Assembly (NCBI GenBank): GCA_027475525.1
Contig: JAMWFC010000058.1
Location: forward strand, 496,001-560,000
Source: Macrolepiota albuminosa
Taxonomy: Eukaryota; Basidiomycota; Agaricomycetes; Agaricales; Agaricaceae
DNA length: 64,000 nucleotides
Direction: 5' to 3'
The notes below the pieces were generated by a model, which searched no databases, was not told the origin of the DNA, and saw nothing but the letters and a program-made list of their open reading frames with translations. Numbering within the stretch: position 1 is the stretch's first letter; each line of letters opens with the position of its first letter. Both the position numbers and the translations under genes were made by a program. Positions 43,581 through 55,130 of this stretch are shown in pieces.

Positions 43581-44963
43581 TTACATTTTTAATGCAGCCC
43601 TGGCTATTTCCAGCGCCCCCTCTTTAGTTTTATTGCCTTCCAACCATGTGTGAGCTGTGGCCTGTGAATATGATCAAAAGTAACTTACCTCCAATGAAAC
43701 CCGAGGCATGTATAAAGATTCCTCCTGGGATCCCAGATACTTTCGACAGCTCTTCATCCCTTAGCCCGCGCCATTCTTCTGGCAACGCCTTTCTACTCTC
43801 GAAACTTTCTGGTGAAACGGGGACTGCTTGGACGCGCCAATTATTTGCAGTCTCATCAGGGTACACGACATATATAGCTTCTCCTGGAACGATACCGGAC
43901 GATGCGTCTGCTTCTAGCTCAAACAGATGTTCCTAAGCATGGGAGTCAATGCTGTTTTTTTTTCTCGAGATGACAAGAACCAACCTTCCAAGGCAGGAAT
44001 TGCTCAAGAAGGATGACCTTGCCGGTTGAGTCGATAGTTTCTTTGCTTTTAGTGACAGATGCGAAGAGGAGATCTCTGGCAGGCAACCAAGCATTTGCAT
44101 AGTAATTCAATCGCCCCAGGAATTCTTCGCCTGTGAGCTGAGACGCTTTTGCAAATTGGGTCTGAGAAAAGGGTGATTAGGAGATGTGATTGAAGGGAAT
44201 ATGACAGCGTACGTCGACAGTTTGGGGGTCTGAAGGCTGGTTCCAAGCGGGGTTGAGATGGGCAACACGACTGGAAAGATCAGTACGACCTCTGTACTTT
44301 GGCTTGATATCATTAGGATATTGGGAGACGCCGTTGTCAATCGCGTCGATCGCTTCAATGAACTCCTATCAAGTTGATTGGTTATTTTGAAGAGGTAGAA
44401 CAGCTGTCACGTACCCTATACAGCTTGAGCCATAATTGTTGCACCCTTCCGTCGTCGACCGAGAGTTGCGTCGCGTTTGCAATGATTTCTTTGCCGAAAT
44501 GTCTATAATATATGAGAGATTGGGAGATTGTTCAAGTGCGACTAACTCACTTGTAAACCAAACCTGCCGACGACAATTTTGTGGTAAAACCGTGGCCGAA
44601 AACTTGGTCGAAACCGCGCTGATGATGATCAAAACGCTGGATGCTTTCATCGTAGACAGCGCCGACATCTACGACGATATCGCACGTGTCGAGGACAGCG
44701 AGGTCGCGAGTTCGTATCAAATCTACAAAAAGCGGGTTGAAGGCAAATGGAAAAAGACTTTGTGTAGACAGACGGACCGGCGTCACGATACTTGTTAGTG
44801 TGGCGAAGTAAAAAGACGGCGAGAGCTTCATCGCAGTGAAAAGTCCCGTTGTGAGTGCCGATGACCTGGGGAGAGGTTTGGCAAGGCCTCGGGAGCTCAG
44901 TGGTGATCAAACCTGCTGCAATTTCTGCCTCTTTGCTGGAGTTTCCTGAGACACGGCAGTCAT
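43581..44963 (-). CDS. MYG1: MYG1 family protein (DHH-type exonuclease/hydrolase)
   Basis: Minus strand. It starts MTAVSQETPAKRQKLQQ, then after an intron VIGTHNGTFHCDEALAVFLL, the N-terminal MYG1 signature with metal-binding His/His/Asp. LAVLDTCDIVVDVGAVYDE and FDHHQRGFD follow (DHH-like), then FTTKLSSAGLVYKHFG, IDAIDNGVSQYP, RTDLSSRVAHLNPAWN, REDLLFASV-type sequence and LPWKEHLFELE. Near the end are WRVQAVPVSPESFESRKALP and GIFIHASGFIGG, with a final exon ending ARAALKM and TAA at 43581-43583. Known members act in nucleus and mitochondria on RNA. Length and motif order are normal. Confidence 0.9.
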
Positions 44964-45143
44964 GATAGGGCGTAAAACAAAACGGTAATGATTGATTGAT
45001 GGATAGCAGTTTGTAAAACGGAGAAAAAGCATATGTATGGGTATGGGTGGCCGGTGTTTGCCGCGTGGAGTGTAGATTACGAGTCTTTTCTGTATCCTAA
45101 ATTGTCCGGAAGTATGAAATATGTAAGGAAAACATCCAAGTAT

Positions 45144-45662
45144 CTAGAGCACCATCAAGGCTCCAGACAGCAGTAGACCTCCTACTCCAACAAGGATCGA
45201 GTTTTTCGCTATCGTCGATGCAGCAGCGATATATTTGTCATCTGGACCATTTTGTGCTCCCGAGGCACCTGGAAGGGGCGCGCCGTTGGGCCCGCCGCCG
45301 GCAGCGACTGCGGTGGGTGCGGTGGGAAGAACGACGGTTGTTGAGGGGGAGGCGGAAGCAGTGTTGTTGCCAGAGACGGTGCTGTTGCCCGAAACAGTGT
45401 TGTTACCCGAGACGGTGCTGTTTGAAGAGGCCGACTGGGAGGGAGCAGCAGTGGACGTGAAGACGACGGTGCTGGTGACTGTGTCGAGCTGCCTGCTCGG
45501 GCCAAGAATGGTAAAGGTGGTGAGACTGGTTATGGTGGCCACGGACTGGGAAGAGTTTGTGGCATTGGACTAGGACAGTGAGACGGGGCAGACAAGGAAG
45601 GAATAGAGACGCACCTGGGCGTGGGCCAGCAGAGCGAGTCCGAGCACAATTGCAGCCTTCAT
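45144..45662 (-). CDS. Small Ser/Thr/Asn-rich secreted protein, probably GPI-anchored
   Basis: Two exons. Exon 1 encodes a signal peptide (MKAAIVLGLALLAHAQ, start 45662). Exon 2 encodes SNATNSSQSVATITSLTTFT..., a Ser/Thr-rich stretch, then four short near-repeats of (N/S)TVSGNN with N-glycosylation sites. A Pro/Gly linker and a hydrophobic C-terminal helix (ILVGVGGLLLSGALMVL) preceded by a small-residue site follow, as in GPI-anchor signals. Likely a cell-surface mannoprotein; no enzymatic domain. Its start is 42 bases from the start of the divergent gene at 45705. Confidence 0.75.
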
Positions 45663-45704
45663 GGTCGCTGGGAAGTCGGTCACGTGTGCTGCAGTGCTCT
45701 CCTG

Positions 45705-46715
45705 ATGACAACACCCGAGCCTCTATCACAGGCCCTCGTCGCGCTTGTCCTCGAGTACATTGCAGGCCCCGTCCTCGCGCTGCCCGCCCATCTAATCTCT
45801 GCTCCACTCGCCCAGCGCCACCATTTCCTTCACATCACCCCTGATCAGCCCGCACAGTATCTCGCTTGGCCATCTGATCTTCATCCCAATGCCCAGCAAA
45901 CCGCCGTCCATCTCCTCCAGTCCCTCCACTCCCCTCTCCAGCATCCCGTCTACACCATCCGCTACACCGCAGATGCCGAGTCTTCTTTCGCCCACGTCCC
46001 CGTCTCTACCCATGATCCACCAGGACTCCGTCTCGTCTTCCAATGGTCTCCAGACGGCTGGAAATTTCACAATCTTGCCCTGATGCCTTTCCCGCCCAAC
46101 ACCCATGATTCCGTATATGACATCCCTGATCGTCCCTCTGACTCCTATTGGGATGCTTACGCCCACAATGACGATCAGGAATCCATCACAGAGGATGCTT
46201 ATTGGGCTCAATATTCTACTGTCCATGGTCCGTCTCGTTCTTTTTTTAGATGGCCCTACTCATCTATTTTAGGATCGGCCGATTCTGGGCGCCCTACGCC
46301 ACCCGCAGCAAGCCGCCAGCTTGAAAACGAGCGTGTCGTAGTAGACTACCCCTTCCATCGTACGTCTTCCCCTTACAACCCGCTCGCGCCCCCATCCCCC
46401 GGAAGACTTGCCCGTCTTCTAGCCAACGTTTCTCCTCGACCTCCTTCGCCCTCTTTGGATGGTTCTGACTCTGGATTCGACTCAGCATCCCCCTCCGAAG
46501 ATACGATGAAATCTTCGTTCCAAGCCGTGGTGCACGCTCCGCCCTTGCTTTCCAACTCTGCTGCCTCTTCAGCGGTCATGCCAGACAACGAATCGCAAGT
46601 TGCCCTCAAGAATACCATTCGTGGTCTCTACCAGCTATGGAAAACCAGCAAGGTAACGGACTCTAAGGACCGCGAAGAGTTTCTGGAGATCGTCCGGCAG
46701 GCTCTTGATCAGTAG
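45705..46715 (+). CDS. Conserved hypothetical protein, single exon
   Basis: Open frame of 336 codons from MTTPEPLSQALVALVLEYI to TAG. I do not recognise a characterised domain. The N-terminal half looks globular, with a helix (ALVALVLEYIAGPVL), a Trp-containing strand (LVFQWSPDGWKFHNLALMP) and acidic segments. The second half is Ser/Pro-rich and probably disordered (PPRPPSPSLDGSDSGFDS), and the C-terminal helix is basic/hydrophobic (LKNTIRGLYQLWKTSKVTD). ATG 45705 is chosen because upstream codons overlap the divergent gene's start region. Function unknown. Confidence 0.7.
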   Translation: MTTPEPLSQALVALVLEYIAGPVLALPAHLISAPLAQRHHFLHITPDQPAQYLAWPSDLHPNAQQTAVHLLQSLHSPLQHPVYTIRYTADAESSFAHVPVSTHDPPGLRLVFQWSPDGWKFHNLALMPFPPNTHDSVYDIPDRPSDSYWDAYAHNDDQESITEDAYWAQYSTVHGPSRSFFRWPYSSILGSADSGRPTPPAASRQLENERVVVDYPFHRTSSPYNPLAPPSPGRLARLLANVSPRPPSPSLDGSDSGFDSASPSEDTMKSSFQAVVHAPPLLSNSAASSAVMPDNESQVALKNTIRGLYQLWKTSKVTDSKDREEFLEIVRQALDQ

Positions 46716-47036
46716 TCTGTGCATAGCTAGCTGTACTACACCATACCTTTTGCACCTGGTTTCTCTGCATACACGTACATTGGGCTTTTCTTCATATTCG
46801 GCAATTCATTCAAAAGATTTCCTGAGCAAGATCAAGGTTGGATATTTATATACTGCACAAAATCTGAGGTGATTGTCCGTAAGTTATATACATGAAATAT
46901 CAATGACACCAGCTTAAGCATTTGGATATATCACAATCAAGAAGTATATTACAATCAAGAAGAGTCCGAACCAAGGTAGTTCAAGCTTCCGCGTTAGCAT
47001 TAGCAATTTCAGTTGCGTCTTGTCCCGAGTTTTTTC
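46716..47036. other. Convergent intergenic region, no gene seen
   Basis: 3' flanks of the hypothetical gene and the SRA gene. Contains a small direct repeat (atcacaatcaagaag / attacaatcaagaag near 46930-46965). Nothing else recognisable. Confidence 0.5.
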
Positions 47037-48605
47037 TCATTCCGTGTCTTGGTCCAAGTCTTCGCCGCTATTCTCAGAGCCGGGATTTTCTTCCTCTCCA
47101 TCCCCATCTACGGCTCTGACTGGCAAAGGCGGCTGGTCGGGTAACCTCTGCGAACAATGGTATTAAGGACCTCGGTGTACCAATGGTGGAAATCAAATAA
47201 CCTTGAAGGCAAATTTGCAAACAAGATATTTCCCTGGGTTCAAGCCTTGTTCTATCCACGCCTGAAAGAATTCCAAATTAGCAGATGAACAATTCTGGCT
47301 CCTCAAGTTATTCGTTCATGCCTTTTCGACTTTGTATAGGCCGTCATACCGATACCTGCAGCGCCGAATCAGGATCAAAGTCGAATGGCGACTTACAAAA
47401 AGGACGATTACCCTTCACTCGGAGCATACTTGGAATGAAGCTTGTATCCTCGAACCACCCGAATAGGTTTACCACTTTCGCAAGAGTGCTGTATTCAGGA
47501 TCAGAAATGGTGCACAAATGTAATCTTTGCGGCTCACCTTCAACGCACTGTTGAACTAAAAGCAAGAAAATGAAGACTTCAGTAAGTTTAATCATGTTTC
47601 GCAAAAGTGAAAAAAAAATCAGTCCAACAGGGTTATCGAAACTTTGATCAGAGCTCTGCGGTGCTGTACGAAGCTACGAGGACATCGACGCCATAAGAAC
47701 AAGAATATTGCACGTTGCAACGCAGATGGACTAACATTCTTCGGAGCTGCTTTCGTTCCCTTGAGATCCCTGCCACCTAGAAACCCTTCAGATTCCAACT
47801 GCCACGAATCCCTCAAAGGGGCGTAACCAACCAGAACCAGTGTACGTGCTGATTGCAAAATCTAAGTGATGTCTTTTCAGTAAGGTACAGTGATCAAGAA
47901 CTCACAATGCGTATCCAAGATCAACGTCGTCCTCGTATCCCCCGCTGAGGGCTACACTATAGGCACCTTTCGGGCCGCCAGAAATCCCTGCTACCGTAGG
48001 ACTTTATTTTTTTGTGAGGTTCGACTGCTTCCTGTCGACTGCAACGGACACGTACGCGTGAATTGAGTCTCGACTACACTCCATCCTCGTAGCCCACCAA
48101 GAACCAATCTCAACACCTGGTATCGACCCAAACATTTTCCTGAATTAATTTGAAATCACTCCAGCTTATCCCAAGTCCGTTAGAAACCACTTACGGGTCA
48201 TATCGCCGAACTTGATTTAGTTGGCTAGGAGCGCGAGGTGGTTTCTTCTTGTCTGTTTTCGGAAGAGGTACACGTCGCTGCTGTTCCGCAGTATAGTCTA
48301 CTTTTTTCCCAGACGTCCTAGAGCTTCGACGGACTCCACCAGAAACAGGCGATTCTACTCGCGTCACTTTGGCCACCGGACTGCCTTCTTCACTGTCGAC
48401 CGACGCTTTCCGTTTTTTGACTAGTTTGGTTTCCTTTGGCTTCTGTTCTACTGGCTCAAAGAGAGGCTGGTGGAGTCCAAGACTTCTCAATATAGCTGCA
48501 TTCTAATAGGCTTACATCGTCAGTAAAAAAAAGTCATGCAATGTTTCAGGGGCTCTTTACTCTCTCGATATTTCGCGCTTTTTCTTTTTCATATTCAGAA
48601 ACCAT
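47037..48605 (-). CDS. SRA-YDG domain protein (UHRF1-like methylated-DNA reader, no RING seen)
   Basis: Minus strand, about ten exons. It starts MVSEYEKEKARNIER, with a basic region (KLVKKRKASVDSEEGSP). The SRA domain follows: MFGSIPGVEIGSWW, GAYSVALSGGYEDDVDLGYA, FTYTGSGGRDLKGTKAAPKN, QSSDQSFDNP, KPIRVVRGYKLHSKYAPSEG, YRYDGLYKVEK (the YDG motif), then WIEQGLNPGKYLVCKFAFK and RLPDQPPLPVR. The protein ends in an acidic tail with TGA at 47037-47039. SRA domains flip and bind (hemi)methylcytosine. The C-terminus is short, so there is no RING ligase domain. One intron appears to start GC rather than GT (after YKVEK, about 47312). Presence of this gene suggests that cytosine methylation is used in this genome. 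Confidence 0.88.
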
Positions 48606-48841
48606 GTTCAAAGATGTGCGAAAATGAAAAGATACGCGAGTTGAAGTGGTTTACCAAGTGTTTTTGTTGGCAAAGGTGGTTGAAGTCAACTTGAACGGAA
48701 CCAAAAACGGATACTAATTTTTTCTCGACCAAAGTCACATGAATTGCTTGTGATCGTGTAGAATCTAGATTACATAATTAAGGAGTGCATGTGGAGATAA
48801 TAAGCTCTGTCAAAGAGACTGGTGCGCACTGCGCAGCTGGA

Positions 48842-50054
48842 TTATTTGATATTCTTGAGCTATAGTAGGGCTGCGTGAGAAGAGATAGCGATGGAAAGGC
48901 GTAGCGACTTACACGTTGAGTATTCATGTGGAGCTTTTGCTCAACACGAACGGCTTTGCCCTCAATCCTGTCAATTCTACTATTCTGATTGTCCAGTTCA
49001 GAACCCATAGCCATGCCAAGCGCTTTGAGCCGTTTAGAGACTTCACTGATCTCATCCAAATTGTTGTCCAGCTCGTCCTCGAGCTCATCATCGGAAGCCG
49101 TCGCTTCGAATTGATACCGTTTCCTCTGCTCTTTGCTGGTCGCCTGTTGTTCTGCTGTCTTGAAACGGGCTCGAACTCCACTACCAAGGAGTTCTTCATC
49201 CTCGTTGCCACGACCATAAGTAGCTGCTCGTCCAAGGCGGTTCTGAGATTCCCGAATGTCCATCATAGTCTTTTCTCTCTCCTCACGTTCTTCGTCATAA
49301 CGCGCCTGTACTTTCGCTTCCTGCGCAGCACGTTTGGCGTCTTTGTTGAAGACGATAACTGGTCGGAAGATAGAACGGTTAAGCTGTTTGAGTTCGCTGG
49401 TATTATCCTCGGCGCGAGCGGAATGGCCCTTGGCCACATCCAAGTGACGTTCAGTATTCGCAAGCTTTTCTACGGATCTCAAGTCAGACACAGGAATATC
49501 AAGTGGATAAGAAGAGACAGACCTGATTGATCGCCAAGACGCGTTAATGTGCCGCGGGCGGTTTCCTCAGCTTCCCGCGCCATCCGGAGAGCATTTCTTG
49601 TCGAGCTAACGCTCTCTTGTTTGATGAAGCGGGTTTGTTGTTTGATCCCCTCGATGTCCTCTTCGTTCTCTTCGCCTGGGTTAGGCTCCGGGCGTCCAGA
49701 TTGTGGACCATCAAAAAACCGTCCAGATCCAGACTTTGATGGTTGGTAACCAGCAAAGAGCTCGTTACGGTCTTTCTCGATCTCTGCTGTACCACGGGAG
49801 TAAACATCACCAACTCCGTTACTCCTGCTGTATTTATCTCTGAAAGTATCTTCTGTAGCATACGAAGCAGCTCGACTGCTGGGTGTGTTAAAGTTGCTAG
49901 GGGTATTGTAAGGATCGCCGTCTCGGCTAGCGACGTATGTGCTGGCATTCGAATGATATGTCGATCGGGGGGTGGGACTGACCCCATTCGAGCGAGGTGG
50001 GTCTTGCACCACCGGAGGAATAAGATTCCGGTCTTTCCGTTTGAATAAAGGCAT
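48842..50054 (-). CDS. SEC9: Sec9/SNAP-25 type t-SNARE
   Basis: Minus strand. It starts MPLFKRKDRNLIPPVVQDPP and continues with a disordered Ser/Pro/Thr-rich N-terminal region as in fungal Sec9. The first SNARE helix is about EENEEDIEGIKQQTRFIKQE...SVSSTRNALRMAREAEETA. A linker with SIFRPVIVFNKDAKRAAQEA follows. The second SNARE helix is DELDNNLDEISEVSKRLKAL...GSELDNQNSRIDRIEGKAV, which contains the central Gln layer. After the last intron a short exon encodes LKNIK and TAA at 48842-48844. It acts in exocytic vesicle fusion at the plasma membrane with syntaxin and synaptobrevin partners. Confidence 0.88.
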
Positions 50055-50759
50055 GATAAGTGTCTTGTGGAAGGTTGTAGCTGATGAATTCAAGTCGACT
50101 GATTTCGCTTCTCGTTTCGCCAATCATGTGACAGGCACAGCTTTGGTTGTCACACATCAATTCATTCATAGCCCCCAGGCCGCCGTTAATTGAATGTATA
50201 CGATGGTTTCAACGCTCTAACAACCCGGTACATCTGCAAGCATTGAAAAATATGGGACTCCACGACTAATTTAATCTGGACTGGGCTGAGAGAGGAACGC
50301 CCGCGTACGTGTGTTTTCAAAACAACCTTGTAAGCTTGAGCTCGAGCTTGAACGTCAAAAAGGCACCTTTATAATCTGTTGTCTACTGACTATGGGAACA
50401 GCAGAGTCAAAATGGACAGCAAGTGCGTGATGAAACTCTTGTCCCATATTGGGAAGAAATACAAGAAATCAAACAACCTTCATCGAGATTCTTCATTCTG
50501 CAGTTACCCCGATCCTGGAACCTCGTAAAAGGGGTGTCGTCAAGCAGATACGGATTATGTAGTGTATGGTTTTGACACAACTATGTATGTCAAAAAGAAC
50601 GCTTCATTTGTATCAAGGATCGAATGGCCGACACATCGATGACTTGCTCAGCCATTGCACTTCAGGTTCACTGCTGGTGTAGCACCTGTAACAGATACAG
50701 GTGTATGAAGAACATATTTATGTTTCGAGTTTCTACCCTAGGTATTCAAGACTTTTAAT
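50055..50759. other. Intergenic, no gene seen
   Basis: Promoter side of SEC9 and 3' flank of MPP10. No tRNA-like fold, ORF with recognisable domain or repeat found by eye. Confidence 0.5.
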
Positions 50760-53218
50760 TTATGTTGATCGTTTTCGCCGACCCTTCCCCGTGTCTTTTT
50801 TTGATTTGCCGACAATTGTAACCCCTTTGCCGCTCTTGACGATGCTTTCCAGGGCTGCCTCCTTCTGCTTCTTGACCGAGCCAATACGTTTGGCTCTCGC
50901 AAACTTATCAACGCTTTTCTCCAGCGCGTCCCGAGACTTCTTCCTTGCTTTTCGTTCCCGTCCTCGTAAAGCTCGTTTTTCGGCAGGTGTGAGTTCACTT
51001 CGTGCTCGAGGGGGAGCGGCTGAAGGAGCCAACACTTCTTCGGGCGCCAACATGGTAGCGACTGACTTAGTTGTAGGGAGTGCAGACTCCAAAGTCGCCG
51101 TAGACACATTAGAAACAGTTGAGATAATGGCCTTTGGCTGATGCAAGCGTTAAGCTAGTTAAAGTCAGGGTCTAAAGAAATAACGCACCTGTTTGGGTAA
51201 GAAATAGGAGTTACACAGCGCGTCAAGCTTGTGACATATGCCTTCCCAGAGTTTCTCGATGTCTTCATGTTCCTTCTTGAGTTTCCCATCACGATCCTCG
51301 CCAGCTACTCCACCTGTTTGACTCGCAATATATTCGTCCTCGTAGATCTGAGCCAGTGATTGGACTGATTTTGTATCCTTCAATTCAAATACCCGAGAGG
51401 GTAAGAAAGCTCTGTCATCTAATGGACGGACGCGAATAACGTCGTCGAAACGGTTTTCGGATATTCGAGCTTTGATTCGTTCTTCAAGACTACGCACTGT
51501 GTCTTCCGTCACGACGGGCACAGCTTTCATCGCTCGTTCGAATTCGAGATCTTCTTCAAGAACAGAATTCTGCGGACGTGACCTTGAACTAGCCTCTCCC
51601 ATCAAGACCCAGTCTTTGGGTCCGACATTTTCAGACTCCAATTCTGCTATCTGTTCTCGCAGTTCAATCATTCTCTTTTCATGTGTCGAAAGATCTGTAG
51701 TAAGAGATATTAGACGCAAACATACACAGGACACGGTTAAAATCGATGGCTTCACCGTTTGTGTCGGTATTAACATTCTCATCAGCGAAAAGGTCGTCTT
51801 TTAACCGTTCTATTGTTTCTCTTGAATTATCGAAACCATTCTCGTCATTTTCGTTTGATAGCTCAGAGCCCTCAGAATCGACCTCAAACCGATCCTCATC
51901 GTCGAAGTTCCTCTGACTTTGAAATGCACTGTCAGGTTCACTTTCGTCGTCGTCGTCGTCGTCGTCGTCATCTTCCTCTTCGGCATCTTCCTCTTCGTCA
52001 TCGTCGTCGTCGTCGTCGTCCATTTTGTAGAGTGGGAGATTCTTCCCCTTTGCCCTGATGTTCCTAACTCTAACCTCCTCATGGAACCGGACTTTTCCAG
52101 ACTTCGATGCTGTATCTACTTGATGTTTGACTGAAGTGGTCCTTCTGGGTGGTGCGAAGAAATCATCATACATAGCCTCTGAGAACAGATGTTTTAAAAT
52201 GGTTAATAATGGAAGTTACGCTCTTACCTCCCGGGCTTTCCCCATTATCATTCAGATCTTCCTCCCCTTCCAAGGCAGCAAAGAGATCAACCGATGCATC
52301 GTCGTCTGAGTCCCCCTCTTCACTTAGTCGACCCCGAGAGGATGACTTAGCTTCTGCCTTTTCTGTCTCGGCATTGAAGGAAGCCAAATCAAAAAATGTA
52401 TCATCAAGCTCAGGATGTTTTCCAGATCTAGACCCGCGAGATTTGCGTTTTGAAGGGGGAGATGAAAAGTCCGTTCCTGTATCATTTTCGTCCGAGGATG
52501 GGTCGTGCAGGTCTGTAACACTTTCTGGCAAGCCATCTTCGTGTTCCGAATCTTCCTCGTCACCCTCATCACTTTCTCCCTCGCTGCTCCCAGTGACATC
52601 CTCGTCAGAGGAAGAATTGTCTGCGTCCTCAGGTGCATCAAAATCGATGACTTCACCATTCGCCATCGCTTTTAACATCTTGTTCAAATCCTCGTCGTCA
52701 TCATATTCATCATCGGAACTGCCATCCTCCATTGATTCTTCCTCGTCGGGATCGCCTTTCAGAACGTGCTCAAGAGTTTTGCATATGTGTTTGGTACGTA
52801 GGTCCAGCTGTGTCCAGACCTGTTCATCGTTCATGCCTTCGACAAAGAGGTTATCAATTGGTGTACTGTCTATGACAGATTTGAGAGGAGGTGGACTGGG
52901 CGTTCGCTTTCGTTTTCCTTTTGAAAGACTCTGCGATCGCGTCTGCGGAGCGTAAGACGGGTCGAGAGAATCTATCAGTTGGTTTATATGGTGTTTTGAA
53001 TATTTCTCAGAAGATACAGCTATAGAAAGGTGTATCATAGCGACAGACAAATGCAGAGGAGGAAGAGTCATACCGAGGTCGAACAAAAATTTGCTGGCAT
53101 CCAGGGCAACTGAACAAATATCTTTGCTTCCCTGTGCAAAACATTCTGCATTGGTATTGACAAGATCTGAAAGGACTTGCAAGTCAGAAAATTGAGAGCG
53201 CGGGATAGCGATGGTCAT
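50760..53218 (-). CDS. MPP10: U3 small nucleolar ribonucleoprotein component Mpp10
   Basis: Minus strand, four or more exons. It starts MTIAIPRSQFSDLQVLSDLV. Long acidic stretches follow (DEEESMEDGSSDDEYDDDED and a poly-Asp/Glu run near 51950-52020). Then come DLFADENVNTD / STHEKRMIELREQIAELE, the Mpp10 core GPKDWVLMGEASSRSRPQNS, and LEEDLEFERAMKAVPVVTE. IRVRPLDDRAFLPS, LAQIYEDEYIASQ, KEHEDIEKLWEGICHKLDAL and CNSYFLPKQ precede a basic C-terminal tail (LTPAEKRALRGRERKARKK). It ends with GKGRRKRST and stop at 50760. Mpp10 works with Imp3/Imp4 in the SSU processome for 18S rRNA maturation. Motif order and length fit the family. Confidence 0.9.
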
Positions 53219-53619
53219 GAGTGTCAGCTGAAGGTACTAAACTCGAATCTATTTTGGTACTCTTCATTGTTTAGAAGTATTGATGTCAAAAAAATCCCAT
53301 CATCAACTTGACACAAATCTTGTCTTGAGACGCACCCTCGTCGTCAAAATGGCCACGGCGCGTTCCATTCCAACGCTTATGTACAACAATAGCTGTTAAC
53401 GTTATCCGTTGTCCTGAACTATGGACTTTTGTCCTTCTCATTCTCTTGCTCTCGTTCGGGAACAATGGAAGGCACGTCCTCACGCTATAAGAACCTGTCG
53501 TGTTCAGCATCAAGAGAGAGCATTAAGCCGCAGAGCGAGCTACTTGGCACATCCTCACCTGTTCTATTCTCAGTCCTAATTTTTTTTACTTCCCTTTTAT
53601 ACTTCTTAGACTAGTCTCC
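53219..53619. promoter_or_regulatory. Divergent intergenic region between MPP10 and the SUR7-like gene
   Basis: Two 60-75-codon open frames overlap here on opposite strands but neither shows a domain or splice continuity. It probably holds both promoters; no clear TATA. Confidence 0.45.
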
Positions 53620-54520
53620 ATGATTGCAGGTCTATCCAAAGCCGCTACCCAATACCTTGCTCCCCTTCTGCTTCTCACAGCACTCTTGCTTTCCTCGTTT
53701 GCATTTTTGGCTCCAGTCGTCATGTTGCACAATCAGGTTGCTCTACTCACTGTGACGCCCTCAACGTCATCTCCCCAAGGAAACAATGTAGACGGACCAA
53801 GTATTTTCTTGGGCCTCTTAGGTTTGTCGTTCACATGGTATACCAATATGAGACAACTGACACGACAGCAGGCTCATGCGGTCAAGCCTCTAAATCGGCC
53901 CAGCTGAATTGTACGATTCCAACGTTGTCTCCAGTCTACGGTGCATACATTCTATCTACCTTGTTGCCTCTCCACTTCTCTAACTATCTTGTGTTAGACA
54001 CGTCGGTCCTTCCCAACAGTGCGCCAAGCCTGCTCTTGTCTCCTCCAACGGCTTCAACGCCTGCGTTTATCGCCATATCCTTAGGGTTCCTGGTCTCATT
54101 CTTTGTCACTTTCACCCTGATTTCTTTCCATCACAAAATGGGGAAGTTTGGCATGGTGTTTCATAAACCTATGGTCCAGCGCACTTCGGCGTGGGTCGGC
54201 TTCATTGGGTTTTTCATAGGTAGCATAAATATTCCCATCTCATCTCAATTGAGCTGAAAGTAAAACAGGTCTCACCGCGTTTCTAATCGTGCGCATGTGG
54301 TTTGGAAAAGCCGTTCAGGATTTCAACAATACCATTACTCTTGAAGGACAACAAGGACCAAAACTCGTGGCAGCAACAGGAAATGCTTTCACTAGTAAGT
54401 CACGTTTTCGCTTGTGGGTTTTACCACATTAATGTCGTACCAGTGGCTTGGGTTGCATTCGCATTCTACGCCATTCCGGTCATCATTTCTTTGACCAGAT
54501 TTAACGTAACTTCACAATGA
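53620..54520 (+). CDS. SUR7/PalI-like tetraspan membrane protein
   Basis: Four exons: 53620-53821, about 53868-54219, about 54269-54389 and about 54439-54520. All junctions are phase-consistent. Helix 1 (YLAPLLLLTALLLSSFAFLAPVV) is followed by an extracellular loop with two cysteines (SCGQ...LNCT), as in the SUR7/PalI family. Helix 2 and 3 regions are FIAISLGFLVSFFVTFTLIS and SAWVGFIGFFIGLTAFLIV. The last helix is AWVAFAFYAIPVIISL and the protein ends NVTSQ. SUR7 proteins mark eisosome/MCC domains; PalI/Rim9 members assist ambient-pH sensing. I cannot choose between them. Confidence 0.7.
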
Positions 54521-55081
54521 TCACATAGACTGTATGATTCTCGGACTATCTCCCACTCTCACGGGGGCGAATGGAGAAATATGCAACATGACCCCTCCCA
54601 AATCTCGGATCATTTAGATGAAAGGATTAATTTACTCAGAACATATGTTAACGCGAATACCCTTAATGATTCTTGATTGCAAGGCTGCTGGCAAAAAAAA
54701 AGATTCAACAGATAATAGCAGCTGGATATTAATTTTGCAGAAAATGGCCAATCGCTAATGATTGTACTCGTTACAAGTCAAGACAAGAGAATGACCAGAG
54801 ACCCCTGGTTACAGTCTACATATTCTTTGACTCTGGGACTCTGGTTCAGCTTCTCACGGCTTTCTCTGTATCTGTCCATAGATCTATGGCCAAAGGGTTG
54901 ATTTGGGTAAATTCTTTTGGACGATAATGGCGATAGCCTTCCTTCCCAGGGCCGCAGCTCTATGCCTTGTATGCGAAGTGACTCCGAGTCTTAAGGAACC
55001 TGTAAATATGTATGCTACCATTTTTCGGCCATTCTGCGTTCTACTCCTCGAGCCTGGGTCACACGCAGAGAAGTGCTGAGG
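54521..55081. other. Intergenic, no gene seen
   Basis: AT-rich, with a poly-A run near 54690. A minus-strand open frame across 54884-55309 overlaps the lyase start and shows no domain, so it is not called. Confidence 0.5.
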
Positions 55082-55089
55082 TATAAATA
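55082..55089 (+). promoter_or_regulatory. TATA-like box of the PL8 gene
   Basis: tataaata, 49 bases before the ATG at 55131. Position and sequence fit a core promoter. Confidence 0.55.
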
Positions 55090-55130
55090 TTGAAAGTATC
55101 TGGATCCCATGTACCGGTCCCCTCGCCGAG

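Noticed and set aside
45621..45704. Upstream start (45621) for the hypothetical protein at 45705
   Set aside because: Would overlap the signal-peptide exon of the divergent gene; the residues look like translated promoter. ATG 45705 is preferred.
51940..52024. Trinucleotide (GTC/GAC) microsatellite as a separate repeat
   Set aside because: It encodes the poly-Asp/Glu stretch of Mpp10, expected for that protein.
53286..53614. Small open frames on both strands between MPP10 and the SUR7-like gene
   Set aside because: No domain, no splice continuity into the neighbours, overlapping each other.
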